This document shows positions 1 through 8,190 of a stretch of DNA of 40,641 nt, piece by piece. The first letter of the stretch is position 1. Each line of letters begins with the position of its first letter. Under the pieces are notes generated by a model. That model was not told the DNA's origin. It searched no databases and saw only the letters and a list, made by a program, of their open reading frames with translations. The position numbers and the translations under genes are program-made. The DNA lies in NCBI GenBank assembly GCA_019114305.1, contig DXFU01000072.1, forward strand, positions 1 through 40,641. Reading direction: 5' to 3'. This stretch comes from Candidatus Hungatella pullicola. Its GTDB lineage: Bacteria > Bacillota > Clostridia > Lachnospirales > Lachnospiraceae.

Positions 1-777
1 AGTCTGGCGCTTACCAGAAATCTGGTGTTCTCCTGTATGATAGCGGTTGCCGCTCAGGGGGCCGGAATCCTTCTTTTTGACCGCGCTGTTTTAAAAGGGT
101 TGGAAAGGGCAGATTATTCCAGAAGGAAGGGCAAATCAAAACAGCTGATACAGGATTCTTTTCTGCTGTTTCTTTCCGTTTTTTTAGACGGATTGATTTT
201 TGCCATGTCAAAATATGCTGTGGATGCAAGAATGACGGCTACGGATACAGCGGTTTATGTAGCTATTTTTATGCCTACTTCAGTGATTAATCTGGCGGCG
301 AATTTTGTAATCAGACCCTTTCTTACCCATATGTCCTACCAGTGGGAGGCAAAGGATTTCACAGGCTTTTACGGAGGAATTCGAAAGCTGCTGGTTATTA
401 TAGGCGGCCTTACGGCTGCCGCGCTTGCCGGTGCCTATGTTCTTGGAGTTCCGGTTCTGGGGGCTATTTCCAATGTTGAGCTTGGGCCTTACAAATCAGG
501 CCTTCTGTTTATTATTCTTGGAGGCGGCTTCTTTGCTGTTATGAATCTTTTCTATTATGTTTTAGTGATTATGAAATGCCAGAGAAGAATTTTCTTTGGA
601 TATGTTCCTGTATGCGCTGCGTCCTTTGTCCTGTCTTTTGGACTGGTGGAAGCAGCTGGAATCAATGGCGGAGCCCTTTCCTATCTGCTGGAGATGGTTC
701 TTTTAATGCTCTGCTTTATGGGACAGGCGGGATATGTATATTGGAGAGAAAAAAAGAAGGAGAATATCCATGGATAA
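1..777 (+). CDS. Partial Wzx/MATE-like polysaccharide flippase (3' part)
   Basis: The frame is open to the left edge, so only the last 258 or so residues are present; a GTG at 25 is probably an internal valine. The visible part is a multi-pass membrane protein with about six hydrophobic segments separated by short basic loops. The layout resembles the C-terminal half of polysaccharide flippases of the MVF/MATE superfamily (Wzx type), which move undecaprenyl-linked glycans across the membrane. A basic tail (WREKKKE) ends the protein. Its stop codon overlaps the start of the next glycosyltransferase by 8 bases, which indicates translational coupling in a polysaccharide operon. The family call rests on hydrophobicity pattern and context; the N-terminal half, where family motifs are clearer, is missing. 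Confidence 0.7.
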   Translation, partial: SLALTRNLVFSCMIAVAAQGAGILLFDRAVLKGLERADYSRRKGKSKQLIQDSFLLFLSVFLDGLIFAMSKYAVDARMTATDTAVYVAIFMPTSVINLAANFVIRPFLTHMSYQWEAKDFTGFYGGIRKLLVIIGGLTAAALAGAYVLGVPVLGAISNVELGPYKSGLLFIILGGGFFAVMNLFYYVLVIMKCQRRIFFGYVPVCAASFVLSFGLVEAAGINGGALSYLLEMVLLMLCFMGQAGYVYWREKKKENIHG

Positions 778-1459
778 GGTTCTTGTAATTATACCGGCTT
801 ACAATGAAGCCTTGAATATAGAGAGAGTGGTGGGAAATCTGACAGAAAATTACCCTTTCTATGATTTTGTGGTAGTCAATGACGGTTCCACAGACCAGAC
901 CGGAGAGATCTGCAGACGGCATGGCTGGAATCTTATCGACCTTCCTGTTAATTTAGGGCTGGCGGGAGCATTTCAGACTGGAATTAAGTATGCCTATTAC
1001 AAAGAATATGCCTATGCTCTTCAGTTTGACGGAGACGGCCAGCACAGGCCGGAATATATTGGCCTTATGAGGGAAAAGATGGATGAGGGCTATGATATTG
1101 TAATTGGATCCAGATATTTGACAGAGAAAAAGGTGGATTCCATGAGACTGGTGGGAAGCTGTCTCATTTCAGCTGCCATACGCCTTACTACAGGTGTTTC
1201 GGTGAAGGACCCTACCTCCGGCATGCGGATGTTTAATAAAAAAATGATTGAGGAATTCGCTCACGGATTAAATTACGGGCCCGAACCGGATACAATCTCC
1301 TATTTGATGAAGCAGGGGGCCAAGGTGTCGGAGATTCCGGTTCAGATGGATGAGAGAGTCCTGGGAGAAAGCTACCTGAAGCCGTTCAATGCAGCGGTCT
1401 ATATGGGTAAAATGCTTTTCTCCATCCTGCTGGTTCAGAATTTCAGGAAAAGAGATTAA
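770..1459 (+). CDS. DPM1-like GT2 glycosyltransferase (polyprenyl-phosphate sugar synthase type)
   Basis: A 229-residue cytosolic GT-A enzyme of family GT2. The N-terminus has the typical strand followed by PAYNE (residues 9-13). VVNDGSTD (35-42) binds the nucleotide and FDGDGQH (86-92) holds the DXD-type metal site. Its short length and DGDGQH motif are typical of dolichyl/undecaprenyl-phosphate mannose synthase-like enzymes that charge a polyprenyl phosphate with one sugar. The ATG at 770 was chosen because an AAGAAGGAGAA ribosome site lies just upstream and the protein then begins MDKVLVIIPAYNE; a longer frame from 734 has no good site. It is followed by a DUF2304 gene and a DUF2142 gene, a recurring partner set. 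The donor sugar cannot be read from sequence. Confidence 0.88.
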   Translation: MDKVLVIIPAYNEALNIERVVGNLTENYPFYDFVVVNDGSTDQTGEICRRHGWNLIDLPVNLGLAGAFQTGIKYAYYKEYAYALQFDGDGQHRPEYIGLMREKMDEGYDIVIGSRYLTEKKVDSMRLVGSCLISAAIRLTTGVSVKDPTSGMRMFNKKMIEEFAHGLNYGPEPDTISYLMKQGAKVSEIPVQMDERVLGESYLKPFNAAVYMGKMLFSILLVQNFRKRD

Positions 1460-1477
1460 AGAGGGGAGGAAATAAAT

Positions 1478-1846
1478 ATGACGGTAGCGCTTCGCTGCGT
1501 ATTGATTGTAACATCTGTGTTTCTTACCTGGTTTATGCTGAGAAAAATACGTCAGTCCAAAATTAAAATCGAGGATTCTATTTTTTGGATTATGCTTTCC
1601 CTTCTTCTGGTAATTTTCAGTCTGTTTCCAGGTCTGGCTGATATTTTATCGGATATTGTGGGAACCTATTCCACATCCAACTTTATTTTCCTGCTGATGA
1701 TTTTCATTCTGCTTATGAAGGTGTTTTCAATGTCTTTGAAGATATCCCAGCTGGAGAGAAAGGTGACGGAACTGGTTCAGAGCCTGGCCCTTAGCGAAAC
1801 AAAGAAGGGAGAGAAGAAAGATGGCGCAGATCAAAAGGATACTTAA
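1478..1846 (+). CDS. DUF2304 small membrane protein
   Basis: A 122-residue protein with three predicted membrane segments (about residues 3-20, 33-52 and 66-85), then a charged helical tail containing ISQLERKVTELVQSLAL, which looks like a short coiled coil. This matches the DUF2304 family, commonly found next to DPM1-like GT2 enzymes; its biochemical role is unknown. The start has a strong GGGGAGGA site at 1462-1469. The 3' end overlaps the next gene by 26 bases, so the two are probably translated together. It could help the GT2 enzyme at the membrane or help flip the polyprenyl-phosphate sugar, by analogy with GtrA in Gtr systems, but that is inference. Confidence 0.82.
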   Translation: MTVALRCVLIVTSVFLTWFMLRKIRQSKIKIEDSIFWIMLSLLLVIFSLFPGLADILSDIVGTYSTSNFIFLLMIFILLMKVFSMSLKISQLERKVTELVQSLALSETKKGEKKDGADQKDT

Positions 1847-3428
1847 ATGCAGAGGACTGTGGTACGCGGCTGCGTCAGTGGTGCTGCTGTACTTTCTGTA
1901 TTTGAAGACCTATGATGATCTTATTGTAAGAATCCCCTCTCCTGAATTTGACAATGTCCGCCGCTTTTATTGGTGGATGATGGTAGCTGGCTGTGGATTC
2001 CTGCTTTTTGAAGGGGTCTGTTTGTGGACTGGTAAGAAGAAATTGTGGTTGTTCCCTCTGACTGCCGTTTTTCTGGGGCTGTTTTATATGGCTGTTCTGC
2101 CTCCTTTTTCTGCTCCCGATGAACAGCGCCATTTTGTAACCGCTTATAGAATTTCCAGTGAGATGATGGGACAAAAGTCAGTGGCTGATGAGGCGTTTCT
2201 GTCAGAGGCCACTGCCAAGGAGAAGGAAATTGTGGAAAATGGAGGAACGGTTCTGGTGCGGGCAGGTGATGCCAGGCAGGAGCCTTATTCCCAGGTGGGA
2301 CGCGACTCCTACGCTTTGATGCTTGATGAAATATTTTCCAGAGATCCGGGAGGAAAAGTGACAGTGCGGCCGGAACAGCCAGTGGGAGTAACTCCTGTGG
2401 TTTATCTGCCTCAGGCGCTGGGAATCACTTTTGCCAGAATCCTTGGACTGGGGTATATTCCATTGATTTTTATGGGCAGGCTGTTTAATCTTCTGGCTTT
2501 CGCTGGAATTGTAACTCTGGCTGTAAAGGTGATGCCTTTTCGCAGGGAAATCCTTATGGCAGTATCCTGTCTCCCTATGACTCTTCACCTGGCGGCTTCT
2601 CTGTCCTACGATACCATGCTGATCGCCCTTACCATGCTGTTTCTTGCCTGGTGTATGTACCTGGCCTATGAGAAATCGTCTGTAGAGATAAAGGACGTAG
2701 TGATTTTGGCATTGATTCTTGTCCTTTTGGAGCCATGCAAAATTGTTTATCTGCCCCTTACAGGGCTGTGTCTTTTGATTCCAAAGAAAAAATTTCAGTC
2801 AGAGAAACATTATTGGGTCAGCTTGCTGACGGTTGTGGCTGTTATGGCAGCTGCGGTTTTTATGATGAATTTTGTGGTAGTGGCTGCCTGGGCCAAAGAC
2901 ACGCAGAACTATTTAAGCTGGAGCCAGACTCCCGGTTTTACCCTGGCTGATGTACTTCATGATCCCTACCATATTTTCCAGGTTTACTGGGAAACATTAG
3001 TGGTAAAAGCAGATTACTATCAGGCTACCATGCTTGGGGCGTATTTAGGAAACTTGGATCCGGAACTGTCCATTCCGTATTTCTGTATTTTCCTGTTGTG
3101 GGGAGTGCTTTTTGTGTGCTCCCTGCGGCAGGCAGGGGAGCGGGTAATGTTTACAGGCGGACAGAAGGTGTGGACAGTGGTGTTAATTGTATTAAGCTGT
3201 TGTCTGGTGCTTTTTTCCATGCTGTTGGGCTGGACTCCTAAGGACTTTACGTATATTACAGGAATACAGGGAAGATATTTTATTCCCATTCTTCCGGCCG
3301 CTCTGTTTCTTCTATATGGAAATAATCTAACCCTGGGGAAGGATTACACAAGGGGAGCCCTGTTTCTGGAATGTCTGATCAGTATATATGGACTGATCAG
3401 GATTTTGTCTCTTCGGTGTTTCGTATAG
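1821..3428 (+). CDS. DUF2142-type polytopic membrane protein, GT-C-like
   Basis: A 535-residue integral membrane protein with roughly ten to twelve hydrophobic segments. The hallmark of DUF2142, an APDEQRHF stretch followed by AYR, lies near residues 93-105 in the first large outer loop. Acidic residues in that loop are typical of GT-C fold glycosyltransferases, which use polyprenyl-phosphate sugars on the outer face. A charged outer domain (about residues 115-185) precedes the remaining membrane helices. It starts within the DUF2304 gene (26-base overlap) with an AGGGAGAG site upstream. With the two genes before it, it plausibly forms a three-part extracytoplasmic glycosylation module. The enzymatic role is inferred, since DUF2142 is not biochemically defined. 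Confidence 0.78.
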   Translation: MAQIKRILKCRGLWYAAASVVLLYFLYLKTYDDLIVRIPSPEFDNVRRFYWWMMVAGCGFLLFEGVCLWTGKKKLWLFPLTAVFLGLFYMAVLPPFSAPDEQRHFVTAYRISSEMMGQKSVADEAFLSEATAKEKEIVENGGTVLVRAGDARQEPYSQVGRDSYALMLDEIFSRDPGGKVTVRPEQPVGVTPVVYLPQALGITFARILGLGYIPLIFMGRLFNLLAFAGIVTLAVKVMPFRREILMAVSCLPMTLHLAASLSYDTMLIALTMLFLAWCMYLAYEKSSVEIKDVVILALILVLLEPCKIVYLPLTGLCLLIPKKKFQSEKHYWVSLLTVVAVMAAAVFMMNFVVVAAWAKDTQNYLSWSQTPGFTLADVLHDPYHIFQVYWETLVVKADYYQATMLGAYLGNLDPELSIPYFCIFLLWGVLFVCSLRQAGERVMFTGGQKVWTVVLIVLSCCLVLFSMLLGWTPKDFTYITGIQGRYFIPILPAALFLLYGNNLTLGKDYTRGALFLECLISIYGLIRILSLRCFV

Positions 3429-3497
3429 CTTTCGCAGTCTTTGGAAAGAGGAGAAAGAAAAATAACAAAGGTTTAATGAGAAAGAGAGGTGAACCAT

Positions 3498-4451
3498 ATG
3501 GAGTCAGAGAGAAGAACTGTGGATGTGATTATCCCTTCCTACAGGCCTGGAGATAAATTTTTACGGCTTTTGAACATGCTGTCTGTGCAGTCTTATCCGG
3601 TGAGAAAAATTATTGTTATGAATACAGAAAAGTCCTTCTGGAAAGAAGAAGAATTTTCCGGGATTTTGAATCTGGAGGTCCACCATCTGAAGAAAGAAGA
3701 GTTTGACCATGGAGCCACCAGAAACAAGGGAGCTTCCTATTCAAGTGCGGATGTTATGGTTTTTATGACTGACGATGCCGTTCCTGCTGACCGGTTCCTT
3801 TTGGAAAACCTGATGGAGGGCTTTGAAAAAGAAGGAGCTGACGGGGAGCCGGTGTGTGCCGTCTATGCCAGACAGCTCCCCAACCCCAACTGCGATCTGG
3901 CAGAACAGTACACCAGACGTTTTAATTACCCCGATAAGGAACTGATAAAAACAAAGAGAGACATTCCGGCTATGGGCATTAAAACCTTTTTTGCTTCCAA
4001 TGTCTGCTGCGCCTATGATAGAAAGATGTTCTTTCAGAGCGGAGGTTTTATTAACAGAACCATCTTTAACGAGGATATGATTTATGCCGGACGGGCTATT
4101 AAGGAGAGAGGATGGGCTGTGGTTTATAAGCCGGAGGCTCAGGTGTACCACTCTCACAATTACGGCTGTATTGCTCAGTTTAAGCGTAATTTTGACCTTG
4201 CAGTGTCTCAGGCGGATCATCCGGAAGTCTTTCAGGGAATTCGGTCAGAAAGCGAGGGAATCCGCCTGGTAAAAAGTACAGCCGCCTGGCTGGCTGGACA
4301 GGGAAAGCTGTGGATGATTCCGGGGCTTATTGTAAAAAGTGGTTTTAAGTATATGGGATATCTGGCAGGGAAAAGGTATAGGAGGCTTCCAAAGAAAGCG
4401 GTTATGGCCTTTACCATGAACAGGGAATACTGGAAAAAGGCCGATATATAA
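3498..4451 (+). CDS. GT2 glycosyltransferase, rhamnosyltransferase-like
   Basis: A 317-residue GT-A enzyme. It opens with VDVIIPSYRPGDKF, has HLKKEEFDHGATRN (the pattern seen in rhamnosyltransferase-like GT2 proteins) and a MTDDAVPAD metal-site region. IFNEDMIYAGR supplies the downstream acidic catalytic motif. The ATG at 3498 was chosen over an in-frame GTG at 3489 because GAGAGG at 3483-3488 is then correctly spaced. The rfbC gene directly downstream makes dTDP-L-rhamnose chemistry plausible nearby, so transfer of rhamnose to a polymer is a reasonable guess, but donor specificity is not readable from sequence. Confidence 0.82.
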   Translation: MESERRTVDVIIPSYRPGDKFLRLLNMLSVQSYPVRKIIVMNTEKSFWKEEEFSGILNLEVHHLKKEEFDHGATRNKGASYSSADVMVFMTDDAVPADRFLLENLMEGFEKEGADGEPVCAVYARQLPNPNCDLAEQYTRRFNYPDKELIKTKRDIPAMGIKTFFASNVCCAYDRKMFFQSGGFINRTIFNEDMIYAGRAIKERGWAVVYKPEAQVYHSHNYGCIAQFKRNFDLAVSQADHPEVFQGIRSESEGIRLVKSTAAWLAGQGKLWMIPGLIVKSGFKYMGYLAGKRYRRLPKKAVMAFTMNREYWKKADI

Positions 4452-4530
4452 GGACAGAGTGTGGAAATTGAAGGAAACTTGTGGTAAAATCTACAGGATA
4501 AAACAAGATGATGAGCAAAGGAGAGAAAAA

Positions 4531-5088
4531 ATGGGAAAAATAAAAGTAACGCCTTGTGAAATCGAAGGACTTTATGTAATTGAACCAACCGTATTTCCTG
4601 ATTCCAGGGGATATTTTATGGAGACTTACAACCAGAATGATTTTAAAGAGGCTGGTCTTAACATGGTTTTTGTTCAGGATAACCAGTCCATGTCTGTAAA
4701 GGGAGTGTTGAGAGGGCTTCATTTTCAGAAGCAGTTTCCACAGGGAAAGCTGGTTCGCGTTGTGAGAGGCAAGGTATTTGACGTGGCTGTGGATCTGCGC
4801 TCCCACTCAAAGACTTACGGCAAGTGGTTTGGCGTGGAGCTTTCTGCGGAGAATAAAAAGCAGTTTTATATTCCGGAAGGCTTCGCCCATGGATTCCTCG
4901 TTATGTCTGATGAGGCAGAATTTGTATATAAGTGTACAGATTTTTATCATCCAGGCGATGAGGGCGGTATTCTTTGGAGCGATCCGGAAATCGGAATTCA
5001 GTGGCCTATAGAGGAAGGACAGGAGCTGATTATTTCAGAGAAGGATCAAAAGTGGAGCGGAATCCGTGACACCTTTAAATTCCAGTGA
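4531..5088 (+). CDS. rfbC: dTDP-4-dehydrorhamnose 3,5-epimerase
   Basis: A 185-residue cupin enzyme (RmlC/RfbC), the third step of dTDP-L-rhamnose synthesis. It shows DSRGYFMETYN near residues 24-33, RGLHFQ (61-66) with the catalytic histidine H64, the AVDLR strand (86-90), PEGFAHGFLV (115-124) and FVYKCTDFYHP with the catalytic-type tyrosine Y133. Length and motif spacing are standard. The ATG at 4531 has an AAAGGAGAG site at 4518-4526, whereas an upstream in-frame start at 4459 would add a non-homologous tail. RmlA, RmlB and RmlD are not in the window and must be elsewhere. It lies between a rhamnosyltransferase-like gene and an ABC exporter, so a rhamnose-containing polymer is likely. Confidence 0.95.
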   Translation: MGKIKVTPCEIEGLYVIEPTVFPDSRGYFMETYNQNDFKEAGLNMVFVQDNQSMSVKGVLRGLHFQKQFPQGKLVRVVRGKVFDVAVDLRSHSKTYGKWFGVELSAENKKQFYIPEGFAHGFLVMSDEAEFVYKCTDFYHPGDEGGILWSDPEIGIQWPIEEGQELIISEKDQKWSGIRDTFKFQ

Positions 5089-5101
5089 GAGGAGCTGCTC
5101 C

Positions 5102-5911
5102 ATGGGTTATGTAATTTCCTTGTTAAAAGAGATTGTGGCCAAGAGAAAGCTGATTTTAGATCTTGCAAAGGCTGATTTTAAAAAGCGGTTTGCAGGCTCT
5201 TATTTTGGAATCGCCTGGATGTTTCTTCAGCCTTTGGCTACCGTCCTGGTGTACTTCTGCGTATTCCAGCTTGGATTTAAAAGTACGCCTCCAGTGGACT
5301 ATCCTTATGTTCTGTGGCTGATACCAGGTATTGTGCCATGGTTCTTTTTCAGCGAGGTTCTCAACGGGGGAACCAACTGTCTGCAGGAATACAATTATCT
5401 GGTTAAGAAAATGGCCTTTCAGGTTGAGATGCTGCCGATTATTAAGATGCTTTCCTGCTTTATGGTTCACGCCATTTTCCTGGTAATTATGATTGGTGTA
5501 TTCCTCTGTTATGGAATTGCGCCAAGAATCAGCTGGATTCAGATTCTTTATTATTCATTTGCCTGTTCCATGCTGTCACTGGCTCTTACCTATTTTACCA
5601 GCGCCATTAACGTGTTTTTCAAGGATATGGCGCAGATTGTGGGAATTCTCCTTCAGTTTGGCATGTGGCTGGTCCCCATTATGTGGGCTCCGGAGATGCT
5701 TCCTGGAGCGCCTGCCTGGCTTACGCCTGTGTTAAAGCTTAATCCTTTTTACTATATTGTGGCAGGGTACAGGGACAGCATGCTTACCGGAGACGGATTC
5801 TGGATGCGTCCTACTCTGGGTGTGTATTTCTGGGTTGCCACCCTGGCGCTGATGCTGATAGGGCTTAAGGTATTTAAGAAGCTGCGGCCGCATTTTTCTG
5901 ATGTGCTGTAG
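5102..5911 (+). CDS. ABC-2 type polysaccharide export permease (Wzm/TagG family)
   Basis: A 269-residue permease with about six transmembrane segments. The amphipathic N-terminus and motifs such as DFKKRFAGSYFGIAW, LIPGIVPWFFF and LNPFYYIVAGYRDSML are typical of Wzm, TagG and RfbA-type permeases that pass whole undecaprenyl-linked glycan chains outward. The ATG at 5102 was selected because GAGAGGAGC at 5087-5095 precedes it; an in-frame ATG at 5066 lies inside rfbC. The ATPase gene follows after 21 bases. A second, related permease lies at 37256. Confidence 0.92.
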   Translation: MGYVISLLKEIVAKRKLILDLAKADFKKRFAGSYFGIAWMFLQPLATVLVYFCVFQLGFKSTPPVDYPYVLWLIPGIVPWFFFSEVLNGGTNCLQEYNYLVKKMAFQVEMLPIIKMLSCFMVHAIFLVIMIGVFLCYGIAPRISWIQILYYSFACSMLSLALTYFTSAINVFFKDMAQIVGILLQFGMWLVPIMWAPEMLPGAPAWLTPVLKLNPFYYIVAGYRDSMLTGDGFWMRPTLGVYFWVATLALMLIGLKVFKKLRPHFSDVL

Positions 5912-5932
5912 ACTGTGGAAGTGGAGGAAGAA

Positions 5933-7276
5933 ATGTCTGTAGAATCAAGAAATAATGCGATTTCCGTAGAAAATGTGACAAAAATATACAGGCTTTATGA
6001 TAAGCCGGTGGATCGCCTGAAGGAGGCTTTAAGCATTACCCATAAAAATTATCACAGGGATTTTTATGCTTTAAACGGCATCTCCTTTGACGTGAAAAAG
6101 GGAGAGACGGTAGGTATTATTGGTACCAATGGTTCAGGAAAGTCTACGATTCTTAAGATTATTACGGGAGTTTTGACCCCTACCACAGGGAAAGTTCAGG
6201 TGGCAGGCGTTATTTCAGCCCTTTTGGAATTGGGAGCCGGATTTAACTCTGATTATACGGGAATAGAAAATATTTACATGAACGGAACTATGATGGGCTT
6301 TTCCAGAAAGGAGATGGATGCCAAGCTTCAGGATATTCTGGACTTTGCTGACATCGGGGATTTTGTTTATCAGCCGGTAAAAACTTATTCCAGCGGTATG
6401 TTTGTCCGTCTGGCATTCGCTTTGGCCATTAATGTGGAGCCGGAGATCCTGATTGTGGATGAAGCTTTGTCTGTAGGTGATGTATTTTTCCAGGCAAAGT
6501 GTTACCGGAGAATGGAGGAGATTCGAAAAAATGGCACTACCATTTTAATGGTAACTCATGATATGGGGGCGATTATTAAATACTGCGACCGTGTTGTGGT
6601 TCTTAATAAAGGAAATTTTATCGCCCAGGGAGAACCGGGCCATATGGTAGACCTTTATAAAAAAATTCTGGCCAATCAGATGGACCAGGTAGATGAAGAA
6701 CTTCAGTCTCTGACAGAAGAAGCTTTCCAGAATGATTTTTCAGGGGAGGAGGTTCTGAAGAAAAAAAAGTCCTCTTCCAAGCAGGAAGGACGGATGAAGG
6801 ACAAAATGGTGGTGAATCCCAACCGTACAGAGTATGGAGACGGGAGAGCGGAAATTGTGGATTTTGGACTTTTGGATGAGAGAGGAAATCTCACCAATCT
6901 TCTCCTAAAAGGTGAGATGTTTACCATCAAGGAGAGAATTCACTTTAATACCTCAATTCAAAACCCTATCTTTACCTATACCATAAAGGATAAAAGAGGA
7001 GCTGACCTGACGGGAACCAATACCATGTATGAAGGCGCAGATGTGCGGGCAGTGAAAAACGGGGATGAATACGAGGTGGAATTTTGTCAGAAGATGACTC
7101 TTCAGGGCGGAGAGTATCTGCTTTCTATGAGCTGCACAGGCTTTGAAAATGGAGAGCATGTAGTATATCACCGCCTTTACGATATTGCCAGCATTACCGT
7201 AATTTCCAATAAGAATACGGTAGGCGTTTATGATATGGAATCCCAGGTTTCCCTTACCCTTCATAAGGCAGAGTAG
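5933..7276 (+). CDS. ABC exporter ATPase with Wzt-like C-terminal carbohydrate-binding domain
   Basis: A 447-residue protein. The ATPase domain (1-240) has Walker A GTNGSGKST (64-72), signature YSSGM (152-156), Walker B ILIVDEALSVGD (172-183) and a switch histidine in VTHDM. A charged linker (about 245-290, Lys-rich) joins it to a C-terminal domain (about 295-447) of alternating strands, as in Wzt of E. coli O8/O9a and KpsT-like long ATPases. In O9a that domain recognises the modified non-reducing end of the chain before export. The ATG at 5933 follows GGAGG at 5923-5927; a GTG at 5915 is a weaker choice. The next two genes encode a methyltransferase and a kinase-like/coiled-coil/glycosyltransferase protein, which fits a cap-recognition role. 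Confidence 0.9.
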   Translation: MSVESRNNAISVENVTKIYRLYDKPVDRLKEALSITHKNYHRDFYALNGISFDVKKGETVGIIGTNGSGKSTILKIITGVLTPTTGKVQVAGVISALLELGAGFNSDYTGIENIYMNGTMMGFSRKEMDAKLQDILDFADIGDFVYQPVKTYSSGMFVRLAFALAINVEPEILIVDEALSVGDVFFQAKCYRRMEEIRKNGTTILMVTHDMGAIIKYCDRVVVLNKGNFIAQGEPGHMVDLYKKILANQMDQVDEELQSLTEEAFQNDFSGEEVLKKKKSSSKQEGRMKDKMVVNPNRTEYGDGRAEIVDFGLLDERGNLTNLLLKGEMFTIKERIHFNTSIQNPIFTYTIKDKRGADLTGTNTMYEGADVRAVKNGDEYEVEFCQKMTLQGGEYLLSMSCTGFENGEHVVYHRLYDIASITVISNKNTVGVYDMESQVSLTLHKAE

Positions 7277-7302
7277 AAACCGGGACACAGGAGGAAACTT
7301 GG

Positions 7303-8190
7303 ATGAAGGATAGCAGTTGGGAAATTATGAATCTGCTGCGGCAGTATAACGGGGACAGTAAGGCAGTTCTCAGGGATCATCCTGATCTGGAGTGTCTTTA
7401 CGCTCTATCGGATATGAGGGAAAATCTTCTGGAATGGTTTCCTTTCCGGGAGGATGCCTCCCTTTTGCAGGTAGGCTCGGATTACGGCGCTTTGACAGGA
7501 CTGTATTCCAGGCGGGTATCCCACGTTACGGTTTTAGACCCTTCCTGGGACAACCTTTTGGTGAACAGAGAACGATGGGAGAAAAACGGGAATATTACTT
7601 ATATACAAGGCGGAATGGAACAGTTGGAAAATCTGGAAGGGATCTTTGATTATATTGTTTTTGCAGGAACCTTAGGAGCAGAGGAATCCAGTGAGGATAG
7701 GAACAAGCCTTCTGCTCAAGGAGAAAAGCAGGAGGAGGATTTTCCGGACAGGGCAGAAGAACTGCAGTTTTCTGAGGCTGGGGCTAAGGCTCAGCTTGCT
7801 CAGGCGGTGAAACTTTTAGCGCCCCAGGGCGTGATTTTCTGTGCGGCGGCCAATCCCCTTGGAATTAAATATCAGACAGGGGCCAAGACCCAGGGCTGTA
7901 GGATGACCCGTTCCAGACTGGTTCAGGCCTTCCAGGCAGCAGGAGAGGGGACCCTGGAGTTTTATTATCCTATGCCGGACTGGAAAATTCCCATTACCAT
8001 TTATTCTGATGGTCGTCTTCCCCAGAAGGGAGAATTGTCTCATCAGCTGATGGCCTATGATTATCCAAGATATCTGCGTTTTGAGCCGGGAAAGGTATTG
8101 GATATGATTTGTGAGGAAAATCAGTTTCCGGCCTTTGCCAATTCATTTTTAGTAATATGGAGCAGCCATGAAGAAAACAAACTATGTTAA
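7303..8190 (+). CDS. Class I SAM-dependent methyltransferase-like protein
   Basis: A 295-residue cytosolic protein. LLQVGSDYGALTGLYS (residues 54-69) matches methyltransferase motif I, and VTVLDPS (75-81) supplies the acidic end of strand 2. FDYIVFAG follows as motif IV, and VKLLAPQGVIFCAA as the later strand. Between about residues 125 and 160 is a Glu/Gln/Ser-rich, low-complexity insertion that interrupts the fold. The C-terminal part (PDWKIPITIYSD) resembles regions in other glycan-cluster methyltransferases. A strong AGGAGG precedes the start. The gene overlaps the next one by 23 bases. Position after a Wzt with a C-terminal domain suggests a chain-end methyltransferase, but substrate and activity are inferred. 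Confidence 0.78.
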   Translation: MKDSSWEIMNLLRQYNGDSKAVLRDHPDLECLYALSDMRENLLEWFPFREDASLLQVGSDYGALTGLYSRRVSHVTVLDPSWDNLLVNRERWEKNGNITYIQGGMEQLENLEGIFDYIVFAGTLGAEESSEDRNKPSAQGEKQEEDFPDRAEELQFSEAGAKAQLAQAVKLLAPQGVIFCAAANPLGIKYQTGAKTQGCRMTRSRLVQAFQAAGEGTLEFYYPMPDWKIPITIYSDGRLPQKGELSHQLMAYDYPRYLRFEPGKVLDMICEENQFPAFANSFLVIWSSHEENKLC

